From the NCBI RefSeq assembly GCF_028285715.1, contig NZ_JANQOO010000010.1:124001-188000 (forward strand): DNA of 64,000 nucleotides, read 5' to 3'. The DNA is from Ulvibacterium sp. (GTDB lineage Bacteria; Bacteroidota; Bacteroidia; Flavobacteriales; Flavobacteriaceae). The notes under the pieces are model-generated. The model saw only the letters and a program-made list of their open reading frames with translations. It had not been told where the DNA came from and made no database searches. The position numbers and the translations under genes are program-made. Below, piece by piece: positions 9,833-20,131 of this stretch; the stretch's first letter is position 1, and each line of letters begins with the position of its first letter.

Positions 9833-10438
9833 ATGAAAAAGTACCTACCTTTTTTTATCTCGCTATTCATTACTGCTCTTTCCGCCCAAAAAATGAAAAT
9901 AGTCGAGGGCGACTTCGAGTTCCTTAAAGGACAAACTGAAATTAATGTAGAGTTTATATATGATAATATGAAGCTCCTTAAGGACAACCTCCCCAATGAC
10001 GAATACGTAGAAAACCACGCCGCTAAATTGGAAGAAGATACCAGGGGCAAGGGGAAGTCTTGGGAAAAAAGTTGGTATGCAAGCCGAGAGCTTATTTATG
10101 CCCCAAAATTTTTGGAATTAATGAACCGGTATTTTCATGAAGATCATGGCATCTATTTTGATGAAGACCTTACCAATGCCGAATACACCCTTATTGTGGA
10201 TACAGTTTGGGTATACCCAGGATGGGATGCCGGCATAATGAAGCAGCCGGCCAAGGTTTCAACAATCCTCCGCTTTGTGGAAACGGCGAATAAAGGCCAT
10301 ATTCTGGCCGAGGTAAACAGCAAACATGCCCCTGGTGATCAGTGGGGAAGTAGTTTTAATAATGAGGACCGTATTGGGGAAGGGTACGCCAAAACAGGGA
10401 AATCTTTTGCGAAACTAATTAGGAAGAAGGCTTTTTAA
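9833..10438 (+). CDS. Secreted hypothetical protein
   Basis: Signal peptide MKKYLPFFISLFITALSAQ; complete ORF. Confidence 0.7.
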   Translation: MKKYLPFFISLFITALSAQKMKIVEGDFEFLKGQTEINVEFIYDNMKLLKDNLPNDEYVENHAAKLEEDTRGKGKSWEKSWYASRELIYAPKFLELMNRYFHEDHGIYFDEDLTNAEYTLIVDTVWVYPGWDAGIMKQPAKVSTILRFVETANKGHILAEVNSKHAPGDQWGSSFNNEDRIGEGYAKTGKSFAKLIRKKAF

Positions 10439-10449
10439 AAACCTGAAAA

Positions 10450-11700
10450 CTATTTTTCGGACAGACGCATTTCCTTTTCGAGATCTGTAATATGGGCTAC
10501 GGCCTTTACCAACCGATGGTGGTTCTTTACAAAAGGATTGGTTTGATCCCAAACGTATCCGGCCAAAACGGCGCAAATTTGTTTTTTGATCTCCGGATTT
10601 TCAGGTTTGTGAAAGAAAATCTTTTGCAAGCTGCCGGCATACCATTCCTTTACATAAGTAGTAAAAACCTCCACTCCCTTTCGGATGTAGTTTGAATAAT
10701 CCGTTTCCCAATCGACGTCCTTACCTTTCAATTGCTTGGCAATAAGTTTGGCGGACAATAAGGCCGATTCAGTGGCAAAGGTAACCCCGGACGAAAAAAC
10801 GGGATCCAAAAACTCTGCACTATTCCCAGTAAGGACATAGCCTTCGCCATACAATTGTTTTACGGACTTCGAGAAATTTTGTATGATTCGCGGCTCAAAT
10901 GCATACTCCAAATCCTTGAAACGGTCATAATAATAATCCGAAAGTTTCATCATTTCGATTAACTTTTGCGTACTATCGCCTTCAAAAGAATTTATATAGT
11001 CCGTGGGCCCCACGTAACCGATGCTTGTGTATCCGTTGGAAAAAGGAATGACCCATAACCATGTTTCGGTACTTACCACATCAAAGGTTATTAAAGTACC
11101 TTCCCTTCCTTCTGGCCTTCTTACGTCCTTTACATGGGTGAAAATTGAAGAATGTTTGGGTATCTCCGAGGGTTTGTCCAAATCCAGCAATCTGGGAAGC
11201 ACCCTACCAAAGCCGCTGGCATCAATAATAAATTTTGCGTTGACATAAGAGAGTCCACCCTCCATATCCCTTATAGTCGTAGTAGATCCGGTTTCATGGA
11301 AATCTACGGCTACAACTTCTTGCTGAAAACAGATGTCGACGCCCCTTTTCTGAAGAGTATCTGTCATAGCCTTGTCAAAATCAGCACGAGGCACTTGCCA
11401 AGTCCAATCCCACCCTAGAGTATGTTTTTTGCTAAAATCAAAATTACAAACCTCTCCCCCTTTCATAAAACGGGCGCCCGATTTAATTTCAAAGCCATAT
11501 GCATCAAGGCAGTCGAAAAGATCGGTTTCCTTAAAATGGTCCATACATCTGGGCAACAGGCTTTCTCCTATAACAAATCTTGGAAATTCATTCTTTTCCA
11601 CCACCTTAATCGTAAACCCCTTACCGTGGAGGTAGGAGGCAGCAACACTGCCGGATGGACCCGCTCCAATAATCAAAACATCTACCATTTCCTTCTTCAT
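10450..11700 (-). CDS. FAD-dependent oxidoreductase, flavin-dependent halogenase-like (flexirubin cluster)
   Basis: GAGPSGSVAASYL Rossmann motif, WLWVIP (WxWxIP motif), GNSAEFLDPVFSSGVTFA. Confidence 0.8.
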   Translation of the reverse strand: MKKEMVDVLIIGAGPSGSVAASYLHGKGFTIKVVEKNEFPRFVIGESLLPRCMDHFKETDLFDCLDAYGFEIKSGARFMKGGEVCNFDFSKKHTLGWDWTWQVPRADFDKAMTDTLQKRGVDICFQQEVVAVDFHETGSTTTIRDMEGGLSYVNAKFIIDASGFGRVLPRLLDLDKPSEIPKHSSIFTHVKDVRRPEGREGTLITFDVVSTETWLWVIPFSNGYTSIGYVGPTDYINSFEGDSTQKLIEMMKLSDYYYDRFKDLEYAFEPRIIQNFSKSVKQLYGEGYVLTGNSAEFLDPVFSSGVTFATESALLSAKLIAKQLKGKDVDWETDYSNYIRKGVEVFTTYVKEWYAGSLQKIFFHKPENPEIKKQICAVLAGYVWDQTNPFVKNHHRLVKAVAHITDLEKEMRLSEK

Positions 11701-11733
11701 AGCCCGAATAAAATATAGATTCGCTAATTATTA

Positions 11734-11741
11734 TAAATTTG
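11734..11741 (+). promoter_or_regulatory. Putative -7 element TAAATTTG before the ammonia-lyase / pigment operon
   Basis: Exact TAnnTTTG match in the 103-bp divergent intergenic region; no clear -33 TTG seen. Confidence 0.3.
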
Positions 11742-11803
11742 CAAACCAAATTAACTATTTTTATTTAGTATATAGCCATTAACAAAGTTTGATCCGACCA
11801 TAG

Positions 11804-13333
11804 ATGCCGAAAATTAAGGGAAAGTTAGGAATAGACGAGTTTTATAACGTAATCTTTAATGGGGAGCCAGTCAGCATAGACCAGACCGTTCTCACTACCG
11901 TTCAGAAAAGCTTTGATTTTCTTAAGGAATTTTCAAAAAACAAAATTATATATGGTGTAAATACGGGATTTGGCCCAATGGCCCAATACAAGATCAAGGA
12001 TTCCGAAAGAACCCAATTACAATACAACCTGATTCGAAGCCATGCTTCCGGTACCGGAAATCCGATTCCGGTCAAATATGTTAAGGCAGCTATGCTGGCA
12101 AGGCTTAACACGTTGAGCTTGGGCAATTCTGGAGTGCATACTTCGGTGATAGATTTAATGACCTCTTTGATCAATAAGGACATTATTCCCTTAATTTATG
12201 AACATGGCGGTGTTGGTGCAAGCGGTGACCTGGTTCAATTGGCACACTTGGCACTGATATTGATCGGCGAAGGAAAAGTGTACTACAAGGGTGAATTAAG
12301 ACCTACTCAAGAGGTGTTTGAAATCGAAGGGCTCCAACCCATATCGGTAGAAATCCGAGAGGGTTTGGCTTTGATCAACGGAACATCCGTTATGACCGGT
12401 ATTGGGGTGGTGAACACCATTTATACCCGCAGATTATTGGAATGGATGATAGCCTGTTCCTCGGCCATAAACGAAATAGTCCAAGCCTATGACGATCATT
12501 TGTCCCATGATTTGAATGAGACCAAAAAACATCAGGGCCAACGGGAAATTGCCCGTGCTATGCGAAGCCATTTGAAGGATAGCACGCTCACAAGAAAACG
12601 CGAACATCATTTGTATACAGAAAATAACGGGATTACTATCTTTGAGGAAAAGGTACAGGAATACTATTCCTTACGCTGTGTGCCCCAAATATTGGGTCCT
12701 GTACTGGATACATTGAATGACGTTGAGCGAATCTTGATGGAGGAGGTAAATTCGGCAAACGATAATCCGATAGTGAACGTGGAAAAAAAGCATGTTTACC
12801 ATGGAGGAAATTTTCATGGGGACTATGTTTCCCTTGAAATGGATAAATTGAAAATAGTAGTTACCAAAATGAGCATGTTGGCAGAGCGGCAACTAAATTA
12901 TTTAATGAACTCGAAGCTAAACGACATACTACCCCCTTTTGTAAACCTAGGAAAATTGGGGTTGAATTTTGGCATGCAGGGTGTACAATTCACTGCAACT
13001 AGTACTACGGCAGAGAACCAAATGCTATCCAATCCAATGTACGTACATAGTATCCCCAATAATAATGACAACCAGGATATTGTAAGTATGGGCACCAATG
13101 CCGCATTGATTACCAAAAAAGTAATCGAAAATGCATTTGAGGTTATAGCCATTGAACTAATTACCGTAGTACAGGCCATAGAATATCTAAAGGTCCAGGA
13201 TAAAGTTTCCTCAAAGACAAAGAAAATGTACGAGGCCATTAGGGCTATTGTTCCCCCGTTCAGGGAAGATCTGGTGATGTACCCTTATGTTAATCAGGTC
13301 AAGGATTTTATCACTAACCATAAAAACAATTAG
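11804..13333 (+). CDS. HAL/PAL/TAL family aromatic amino acid ammonia-lyase, likely tyrosine ammonia-lyase
   Basis: GVNTGFGPMA and GGVGASGDLVQLAHLAL (MIO-forming ASG triad); location in flexirubin cluster. Confidence 0.9.
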   Translation: MPKIKGKLGIDEFYNVIFNGEPVSIDQTVLTTVQKSFDFLKEFSKNKIIYGVNTGFGPMAQYKIKDSERTQLQYNLIRSHASGTGNPIPVKYVKAAMLARLNTLSLGNSGVHTSVIDLMTSLINKDIIPLIYEHGGVGASGDLVQLAHLALILIGEGKVYYKGELRPTQEVFEIEGLQPISVEIREGLALINGTSVMTGIGVVNTIYTRRLLEWMIACSSAINEIVQAYDDHLSHDLNETKKHQGQREIARAMRSHLKDSTLTRKREHHLYTENNGITIFEEKVQEYYSLRCVPQILGPVLDTLNDVERILMEEVNSANDNPIVNVEKKHVYHGGNFHGDYVSLEMDKLKIVVTKMSMLAERQLNYLMNSKLNDILPPFVNLGKLGLNFGMQGVQFTATSTTAENQMLSNPMYVHSIPNNNDNQDIVSMGTNAALITKKVIENAFEVIAIELITVVQAIEYLKVQDKVSSKTKKMYEAIRAIVPPFREDLVMYPYVNQVKDFITNHKNN

Positions 13334-13337
13334 AACT

Positions 13338-14486
13338 ATGAGAACAAAAAGCGTTATGAAAACCACATTGACACTAATCTTGGGTATCTTATTGGGAATG
13401 ACAGATTTGCCGGCACAGGAGCTTGCTTTGGTGCGGGAAGATGGTAAATTTGGGTATATAGATAAGTCCGGGGCTTTTGTCATCCAACCAAAATTTGAAA
13501 AGGCCAAAAGCTTTTCGGGCCCCTATGCCATGGCAGAAAAGAACGGTAATTGGGGGTATATCAATGCCTCGGGAGAATGGGCCATTGAACCAAAATTTGA
13601 CAAAGCGAAAAAATTCAATTCAGGGCGCGCTATGGTCTACACAAATGATGAATGGGGTTATATAGACGATTCAGGAAATCCCCTTGACGTTCCATCTGCC
13701 GAAAAGTATTACGATTTTAATAATGGCGTGGCACTGATTAAAAAAGACGACAGAATAGGCCTTTTGGGAACGGATGGAAAACTAATTCTGGAGCCGAAAT
13801 TTGAGGAAATAAAGAATTTCCACCATGGCGGGGCCAAAGTCAGAAATGGAGATCTTTGGGGAATGATCAACCAAAAAGGAGAACTCCTTATCCCGGTCGA
13901 GTACAAGGAATTGGGATTTAATCATCCCAATGGGGTCTGGGGCAGAAAAGGCGATGATTATGGAATTGTGGTAAACGGGCAACTAAAAGTAATACCTGGA
14001 GTGGACAGAATCTGGAATTTCCATGACGGCTCAGATTGGACCTATGCCAGGAAGGATAAAAAATTGGGCTATATCAACAATCAGGGAGAATGGGTTATAG
14101 AGCCCAAGTTCGATAAAGCAAGAGCTTTTAAAAATGGCTTGGCTCCCGTGGCCCAGAGCAAAAAATGGGGCTATATCAACGAAAAAGGTGAGACCGTTAT
14201 TGATTTTCAATATAGGGATGCCGAAGTTTTTTCCAAAGACGGTCTTGCACCCGTAAAGGACAAGGACTGGGGGTTCATCGATTCGTCAGGCAATCTGGTA
14301 ATTCCCATGGACTATGATATTTCGGTAGGCTTTGCTTTTTTCCAGAGCGGGGAAGATAAAGGTTTCATCAATGGCCTTTCTCGGGTAAAGACCAAAAAAG
14401 GCTGGGGCTATTTAGACAAGGAAGGAAAGCTTCTAGGTAATAAATGGTACCAAAATGCAGAGCTTTTTGTTGATACCAGCAAGTAA
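13338..14486 (+). CDS. WG-repeat protein, secreted
   Basis: Signal peptide after ATG 13338; repeated units such as KWGYINEKGETVIDFQY and NWGYINASGEWAIEPKF. Confidence 0.85.
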   Translation: MRTKSVMKTTLTLILGILLGMTDLPAQELALVREDGKFGYIDKSGAFVIQPKFEKAKSFSGPYAMAEKNGNWGYINASGEWAIEPKFDKAKKFNSGRAMVYTNDEWGYIDDSGNPLDVPSAEKYYDFNNGVALIKKDDRIGLLGTDGKLILEPKFEEIKNFHHGGAKVRNGDLWGMINQKGELLIPVEYKELGFNHPNGVWGRKGDDYGIVVNGQLKVIPGVDRIWNFHDGSDWTYARKDKKLGYINNQGEWVIEPKFDKARAFKNGLAPVAQSKKWGYINEKGETVIDFQYRDAEVFSKDGLAPVKDKDWGFIDSSGNLVIPMDYDISVGFAFFQSGEDKGFINGLSRVKTKKGWGYLDKEGKLLGNKWYQNAELFVDTSK

Positions 14487-14502
14487 TTTATACGGACCGT
14501 GA

Positions 14503-15246
14503 ATGGGAGAAGCTAAAAAGTGTGCCCTTATAACAGGAGGGTCTAGGGGAATAGGCCGTGCCATTTGTGTGCAATTGGCCCAAGATACCGATTACCACAT
14601 ATTGATCAATTACAACAGTAATAGTGAGGCCGCCCAAGAAACTTTAGTCCAAGTAAAGAAAGCCGGAGGATCCGGTGAACTTCTACCCTTTAATGTTGCA
14701 GATGCAAATGCCGTAAAGACGGCCTTGGACAAGTGGCAGGAAAACAACGGGGAAGCCATTATCGAAGTAATCATTAACAATGCGGGTATCGCCCAAGACG
14801 GGCTCTTTATGTGGATGAAACCTGAAGATTGGTCCAATGTGCTAAACACCAGCCTTAACGGTTTTTTCAATGTCACCAATCATTTGATTCAAAAACTCTT
14901 GGTCCATAAGTATGGTAGAATTATCAATATGGTCTCCGTTTCGGGGCTAAAAGGAACTTCTGGACAGGTCAATTATTCCGCTGCAAAGGGAGGGCTTATT
15001 TCGGCCACCAAGGCACTTGCACAAGAAGTAGCGAAAAGAAACGTTACTGTAAATGCAATAGCGCCCGGATTTATCAAAACCGATATGACAAACCAAATGG
15101 ATGAAAAGGAATTGAAAAAAATGATTCCGGCCAATCGATTTGGGGAAGCTGAAGAGGTAGCGCACCTGGTTTCGTTTTTGATTTCCAAAAAGGCGTCTTA
15201 CATAACTGGAGAGGTAATCAGCATTAACGGCGGTATTTACTCTTAA
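14503..15246 (+). CDS. fabG: 3-oxoacyl-ACP reductase FabG-like SDR
   Basis: TGGSRGIGRAIC, NNAG, YSAAKGG, terminal SINGGIYS. Confidence 0.9.
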   Translation: MGEAKKCALITGGSRGIGRAICVQLAQDTDYHILINYNSNSEAAQETLVQVKKAGGSGELLPFNVADANAVKTALDKWQENNGEAIIEVIINNAGIAQDGLFMWMKPEDWSNVLNTSLNGFFNVTNHLIQKLLVHKYGRIINMVSVSGLKGTSGQVNYSAAKGGLISATKALAQEVAKRNVTVNAIAPGFIKTDMTNQMDEKELKKMIPANRFGEAEEVAHLVSFLISKKASYITGEVISINGGIYS

Positions 15247-15260
15247 ATTATTTTTTGGCC

Positions 15261-16478
15261 ATGCAACGAGTGGTTATAACAGGTATGGGTATTTATTCCT
15301 GTATAGGCAAAAACTTGGAAGAGGTAAGGAATTCGTTATACCAAGGCAAATCAGGAATCATTTACGATAAACAAAGGGAAGCTTTTGGCTATAGATCTCC
15401 TTTAACAGGTTATGTACAATTACCAGACCTCAAAGGTCAGCTTTCCAGAAGACAACGGGTAAGTATGGGCGAAGAAGCGGCCTATGCCTATGTAGCCACT
15501 ATGGAGGCCTTAAAAAATGCCAATATCCCATTAGAATTCATGGAGACCCACGAGGTCGGTATCATTTATGGCAATGATAGTACTGCAAAATCTGTTATTG
15601 AATCCATAGATATCGTCCGTGAAAAAAAAGATACCACCTTGGTAGGTTCGGGAGCTATTTTTAAAGCGATGAATTCTACAGTGTCCATGAACCTTTCCAC
15701 AATCCTTAAGCTCAGGGGTATAAACCTTACCCTAAGTGCCGCTTGCGCCAGTGGGTCCCATTCCATTGGTATGGCCTATCAACTTATTAAGGGTGGGCTT
15801 CAAGATTGTATTATCTGTGGGGGTGCCCAAGAAATCAATCATTTGGCCATGGCCAGTTTTGATGGACTCGGCGTATTTACCGTTAATATGGAAAACCCTG
15901 AGAAGGCCTCCCGGCCCTTCGATAAAAGTAGGGATGGCCTGGTTCCCAGTGGCGGGGCCGCCACACTCATTTTGGAGAGCTATGAATCCGCCAAGGAAAG
16001 AGGTGCTCCTATCTTTGGGGAAATTGTAGGTTATGGATTTTCCTCCAATGGAGGTCATATTTCAACACCCAATGTGGATGGACCTGCCTCGGCAATGAAA
16101 AAAGCCTTGAAAGACGCTAATATAGAGGCGGCTACTGTGGATTATGTAAACGCCCATGCGACCTCTACCCCTGTAGGTGATGCCAATGAGGCGAAGGCCA
16201 TATTTGAGGTTTTCGGAGCGGACAATCCCTATGTGAGCTCCACCAAGTCTATGACAGGCCATGAGTGCTGGATGGCCGGTGCCAGTGAGGTAATCTATGG
16301 TACGCTGATGATGCAAAATTCTTTTATAGCGCCCAATATTAATCTAGGAGAACCCGATGAGGATTCTTCCAAATTAAACATCGTTAAGAAAACCTTAAAT
16401 AAAAAAATTGACGTATTTTTGTCCAATTCATTCGGTTTTGGTGGTACCAACTCCGCATTGATAATAAAAAAATGCTAG
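15261..16478 (+). CDS. Beta-ketoacyl-ACP synthase (KAS I/II type)
   Basis: LTLSAACASGSHSIG active-site Cys; NAHATSTPVGD; SFGFGGTNSALII. Confidence 0.9.
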   Translation: MQRVVITGMGIYSCIGKNLEEVRNSLYQGKSGIIYDKQREAFGYRSPLTGYVQLPDLKGQLSRRQRVSMGEEAAYAYVATMEALKNANIPLEFMETHEVGIIYGNDSTAKSVIESIDIVREKKDTTLVGSGAIFKAMNSTVSMNLSTILKLRGINLTLSAACASGSHSIGMAYQLIKGGLQDCIICGGAQEINHLAMASFDGLGVFTVNMENPEKASRPFDKSRDGLVPSGGAATLILESYESAKERGAPIFGEIVGYGFSSNGGHISTPNVDGPASAMKKALKDANIEAATVDYVNAHATSTPVGDANEAKAIFEVFGADNPYVSSTKSMTGHECWMAGASEVIYGTLMMQNSFIAPNINLGEPDEDSSKLNIVKKTLNKKIDVFLSNSFGFGGTNSALIIKKC

Positions 16479-16484
16479 AGAAAA

Positions 16485-16727
16485 ATGACTAAAGAGGTTA
16501 TTGTCGAAAAAATTGATGACTTCCTTATAGACGAATTTGAAGTAGAGGAAGAAGATATTGCGCCAGAAGCGAATCTAAAGGAGACTTTGGAACTGGACAG
16601 TCTCGATTTTGTGGATTTAGTCGTGGCGGTAGAAAGTAACTTTGGTGTTAAACTGGTCGGAGAGGATTTCATAAACATTATAACACTTCAGGATTTCTAC
16701 GACCTCATCGAACGGAAATTGGACTAA
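16485..16727 (+). CDS. Acyl carrier protein
   Basis: 80 aa; LELDSLDFVDLVVAVE phosphopantetheine site. Confidence 0.9.
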   Translation: MTKEVIVEKIDDFLIDEFEVEEEDIAPEANLKETLELDSLDFVDLVVAVESNFGVKLVGEDFINIITLQDFYDLIERKLD

Positions 16728-16746
16728 AAGTTCTCAAAACTCGTCC

Positions 16747-17634
16747 ATGGCAACGGAATGGGAAGGAAAATCCAGAGGCACCGTACTAGGATATAAAATC
16801 TTTATTTTTTTTATTAAAAAATTAGGCATCCGTGCCTCATATTTCCTGCTTTACTTTGTTATTCTTTATTTCTGCCTTTTCTCCTGGAAAAACACAAAGG
16901 CAATTTACTACTACCTCCGCCAAAGGCTGGGATACTCCCTTGTAAGGAGCATTTTTGGAATTTATAGAAGTTACTACCGCTTTGGACAAACGCTCATTGA
17001 CAAGACGGCCATAGCATCCGGGCTGCGGAATCGGTTCACGTATGAGTTTGACGGTATAGAGAACATAAAGGACTTACTGGCAAAGGGTGAAGGAGGTATT
17101 CTAATCAGTGCACACCTTGGAAATTTCGAGATAGCCGAATTCTTCTTTGAAGATATAGATACCCGGTCCCAGATCAACCTAGTAACCACAGATGCCGAAC
17201 ATGAGCACATAAAGGAATATCTTGAAAGTGTTACCTCAAGATCAAAAATCAAGTTTATATTGGTAAAGGATGATCTTTCGCATATTTTTGAAATCAATGT
17301 GGCCTTGGGCAAAGGAGAGCTGGTCTGTTTTACCGGTGATCGTTATTTTGAAACCCAAAAAACATTGATCGGGACGCTTTTGGGTGAGAAGGCCTGTTTC
17401 CCAGCTGGCCCATTTCTGTTAGGTTCTCGACTTAAAGTTCCCGTATTGTTCGTATATGTTATGAAGGAGACCGCCAAGCACTACCACCTTTTTGCCAGAA
17501 AAGCTGTGGTCAAAAACAGGGATGCCCAAGGTTTATTGGAGGAATATACCAAAAGTGTGGAATGGATCTTGAGCAAATATCCCATGCAATGGTTCAACTA
17601 TTTTGACTTTTGGAAAAAAAAGGAAAGCACATGA
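16747..17634 (+). CDS. LpxL/HtrB-like lysophospholipid acyltransferase
   Basis: ISAHLGNFEIAEFF (HX4E) motif; FTGDRYF; cluster context. Confidence 0.85.
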   Translation: MATEWEGKSRGTVLGYKIFIFFIKKLGIRASYFLLYFVILYFCLFSWKNTKAIYYYLRQRLGYSLVRSIFGIYRSYYRFGQTLIDKTAIASGLRNRFTYEFDGIENIKDLLAKGEGGILISAHLGNFEIAEFFFEDIDTRSQINLVTTDAEHEHIKEYLESVTSRSKIKFILVKDDLSHIFEINVALGKGELVCFTGDRYFETQKTLIGTLLGEKACFPAGPFLLGSRLKVPVLFVYVMKETAKHYHLFARKAVVKNRDAQGLLEEYTKSVEWILSKYPMQWFNYFDFWKKKEST

Positions 17635-18560
17635 AGGAAGTTCTAGTCGTCTATTACTCCCAAACAGGACAATTGTTGCATATTCTGGAAAATATGGTTT
17701 CTCCACTAAAACAGGGTAATATTAGGATTTCCTATTACAGCATAGTCCCAAAGGACCCTTATGAATTTCCATGGAAAAAGGAGAATTTTTTTGATTGCTT
17801 CCCCGAGTCTTTTTTACAAATTCCCTCCGGTTTTCATCCGCCTGAAGAGGAAATCCTAAAGAAAGAATACGATTTGGTAATTTTAGGCTACCAAGTATGG
17901 TACCTCACTCCATCCATTCCCATCAATTCATTCTTAAGATCCGATATCGGGAAGTCCCTTTTAAAGAACAGACCGGTCTTAACCGTTGTTGCCTGTAGGA
18001 ATATGTGGATACAGGCTCAGGAGAAGATGAAAAGGCTTTTGGTCAAAATAGAAGCCAAACTCGTTGGTCATATTGCGCTCGTGGATCGCCATATCAATCA
18101 TATCAGTGTCATTACCATTTCGCATTGGATGTTGTCCGGAAGAAAGGACAGATATCTGGGTATTTTTCCGAAGCCCGGAGTTTCCGATAAGGACATTAGG
18201 GAAGCCGACAAATTTGGAGAACCTATAAAGAATGCGCTGCTTTTCGATGACTTTTCTGATTTGCAGGAAAATTTATTAAAGCTAGGGGCGGTTCACATTA
18301 ACCCGTATTTAGTGCTTACCGATAAAAGAGGCAATATTTTGTTTTCCAAATGGGCCAATCATTTAATTAAAAAAGGAGGGGCCGGAGAACCATCACGACT
18401 TAAATGGATCAGAATATTCAATTATTATTTGTTATTTGCAATCTGGGTCATAGCACCAATAGTTTTTATTGTATTTTTGCTCACTTATTTGCCACGGTAC
18501 CAGAGGATGAAAGAGGATAAAGCCTACTATTCCTCGGTAGCACTAAAGGAAAATAGATGA
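17631..18560 (+). CDS. darA: Dialkylresorcinol condensing enzyme DarA-like
   Basis: MKEVLVVYYSQTGQLLHIL flavodoxin-like N-terminus; precedes DarB; ATGA overlap with upstream gene. Confidence 0.85.
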   Translation: MKEVLVVYYSQTGQLLHILENMVSPLKQGNIRISYYSIVPKDPYEFPWKKENFFDCFPESFLQIPSGFHPPEEEILKKEYDLVILGYQVWYLTPSIPINSFLRSDIGKSLLKNRPVLTVVACRNMWIQAQEKMKRLLVKIEAKLVGHIALVDRHINHISVITISHWMLSGRKDRYLGIFPKPGVSDKDIREADKFGEPIKNALLFDDFSDLQENLLKLGAVHINPYLVLTDKRGNILFSKWANHLIKKGGAGEPSRLKWIRIFNYYLLFAIWVIAPIVFIVFLLTYLPRYQRMKEDKAYYSSVALKENR

Positions 18561-19690
18561 AGGACGTTTACATAACACGGATTGCCAAGTTTTTGCCCAA
18601 TGACCCTGTGGATAACGATGGGATGGAGGAAAAACTAGGGATTTTAGGTGGCAAGACTTCAAAAGCTAGGCGAATTGTATTACGCAACAACAAGATAAAA
18701 ACACGGTATTATGCCTTGGATGGTAACGGCGAGGTAACCCATAATAATGCCCAGTTGACCAAAGAGGCCATCGAACGCCTATGTGATGAAGATTTTACGG
18801 TAAGAGATATACAATTACTTTCCTGTGGGACCTCCAGCCCTGACCAAATATTACCATCCCACGCTGCTATGGTGCATGGCTTTTTGAAGAACGGCAATAT
18901 GGAAATCAATTCAGCCTCCGGTGCTTGCTGTTCAGGCATGAATGCATTGAAATACGGTTACCTATCAGTTAAGATCGGACAGGTGGAAAGGGCCGTTTGT
19001 ACAGGTTCAGAACGTAGCTCTACCTGGCTGAAGTCCGAAATTTATGAGGATGAAATAGAACATTTGAAAGCATTGGAGGAAAATCCTATGCTGTCCTTCA
19101 ACAAGGAATTTCTGCGTTGGATGTTATCCGATGGCTCAGGAGCGGTGTTGCTGGAGTCAACCCCTAAAGGCAAGACACCCTTAAAGATTGAATGGATTGA
19201 GGGCTATTCCTATGCCTTTGAACTGGAAGCCTGTATGTATGCTGGTGGCGATAAGGAAGAAAATGGACATCTAAGGCCCTGGACGGAATATCACGCCAAT
19301 GACTGGAGTAAAAAATCGGTGTTTGCAGTAAAGCAAGACACCCGATTGCTCGGTGAATATATATTGGAAAAAGGTGTGAACAGCCTAAAATTGACCTATG
19401 AAAAATACGGCATCGGGCCGGATGATGTGGATTATTACCTACCGCATATCTCATCATACTATTTCAAGGAAGGCCTGTATAAAGAGATGAAGCGGCAAGG
19501 CATTGAAATGCCCTTGGATAAATGGTTCCTGAATCTAGAAAAGGTCGGTAATGTAGGAGCAGCATCTATCTACATGATGTTGGAGGAACTGGTAGACTCC
19601 GGGAAACTCAAAAAGGGGGATAGAATATTGCTACATGTCCCGGAAAGTGCCCGCTTTTCCTACACCTACGCCTATTTGACCGTAAGTTAA
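18557..19690 (+). CDS. darB: KAS III-like ketosynthase DarB
   Basis: NSASGACCSGMNALKYGYLSVKIGQVERAVCTGSE; DarA-DarB synteny. Confidence 0.85.
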   Translation: MKDVYITRIAKFLPNDPVDNDGMEEKLGILGGKTSKARRIVLRNNKIKTRYYALDGNGEVTHNNAQLTKEAIERLCDEDFTVRDIQLLSCGTSSPDQILPSHAAMVHGFLKNGNMEINSASGACCSGMNALKYGYLSVKIGQVERAVCTGSERSSTWLKSEIYEDEIEHLKALEENPMLSFNKEFLRWMLSDGSGAVLLESTPKGKTPLKIEWIEGYSYAFELEACMYAGGDKEENGHLRPWTEYHANDWSKKSVFAVKQDTRLLGEYILEKGVNSLKLTYEKYGIGPDDVDYYLPHISSYYFKEGLYKEMKRQGIEMPLDKWFLNLEKVGNVGAASIYMMLEELVDSGKLKKGDRILLHVPESARFSYTYAYLTVS

Positions 19691-20131
19691 ATGAATCTTC
19701 TAAAGGACCCCATAACCGATAGGGACTTTCTACTTGGACTAATTCCCCAAAAACATCCTTTTGTAATGGTGGATAAATTATTTTATTTTTCCACAGAAAG
19801 AATAATATCGGGGTTCACCATTACAAATGATAATCTTTTTACGGAAAATGAAGTGTTCAAAGAACCCGGACTTATTGAGAATATGGCACAAACCGTAGCA
19901 CTGCATACCGGATATCATTATTTCTTAAAAAACCAAGAGGCCCCTATGGGATACATCGGTGCCATTGCCAAAGTGGAAATCGATTCGCTTCCTTTGCTAG
20001 GACAGGAGCTCAAGACTACGGTTCATATCCTACACGATATTATGGGAGTTACATTAGTAGCGACTCAAATTGAATGTAATGGATCTCTTATAGCAACGGG
20101 CAAAATGAAAACCGTACTGGCCAAGAGGTGA
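19691..20131 (+). CDS. Hotdog-fold 3-hydroxyacyl-ACP dehydratase-like
   Basis: LLGLIPQKHPFVMVDKLFYF ... GLIENMAQTVALHTG. Confidence 0.75.
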   Translation: MNLLKDPITDRDFLLGLIPQKHPFVMVDKLFYFSTERIISGFTITNDNLFTENEVFKEPGLIENMAQTVALHTGYHYFLKNQEAPMGYIGAIAKVEIDSLPLLGQELKTTVHILHDIMGVTLVATQIECNGSLIATGKMKTVLAKR

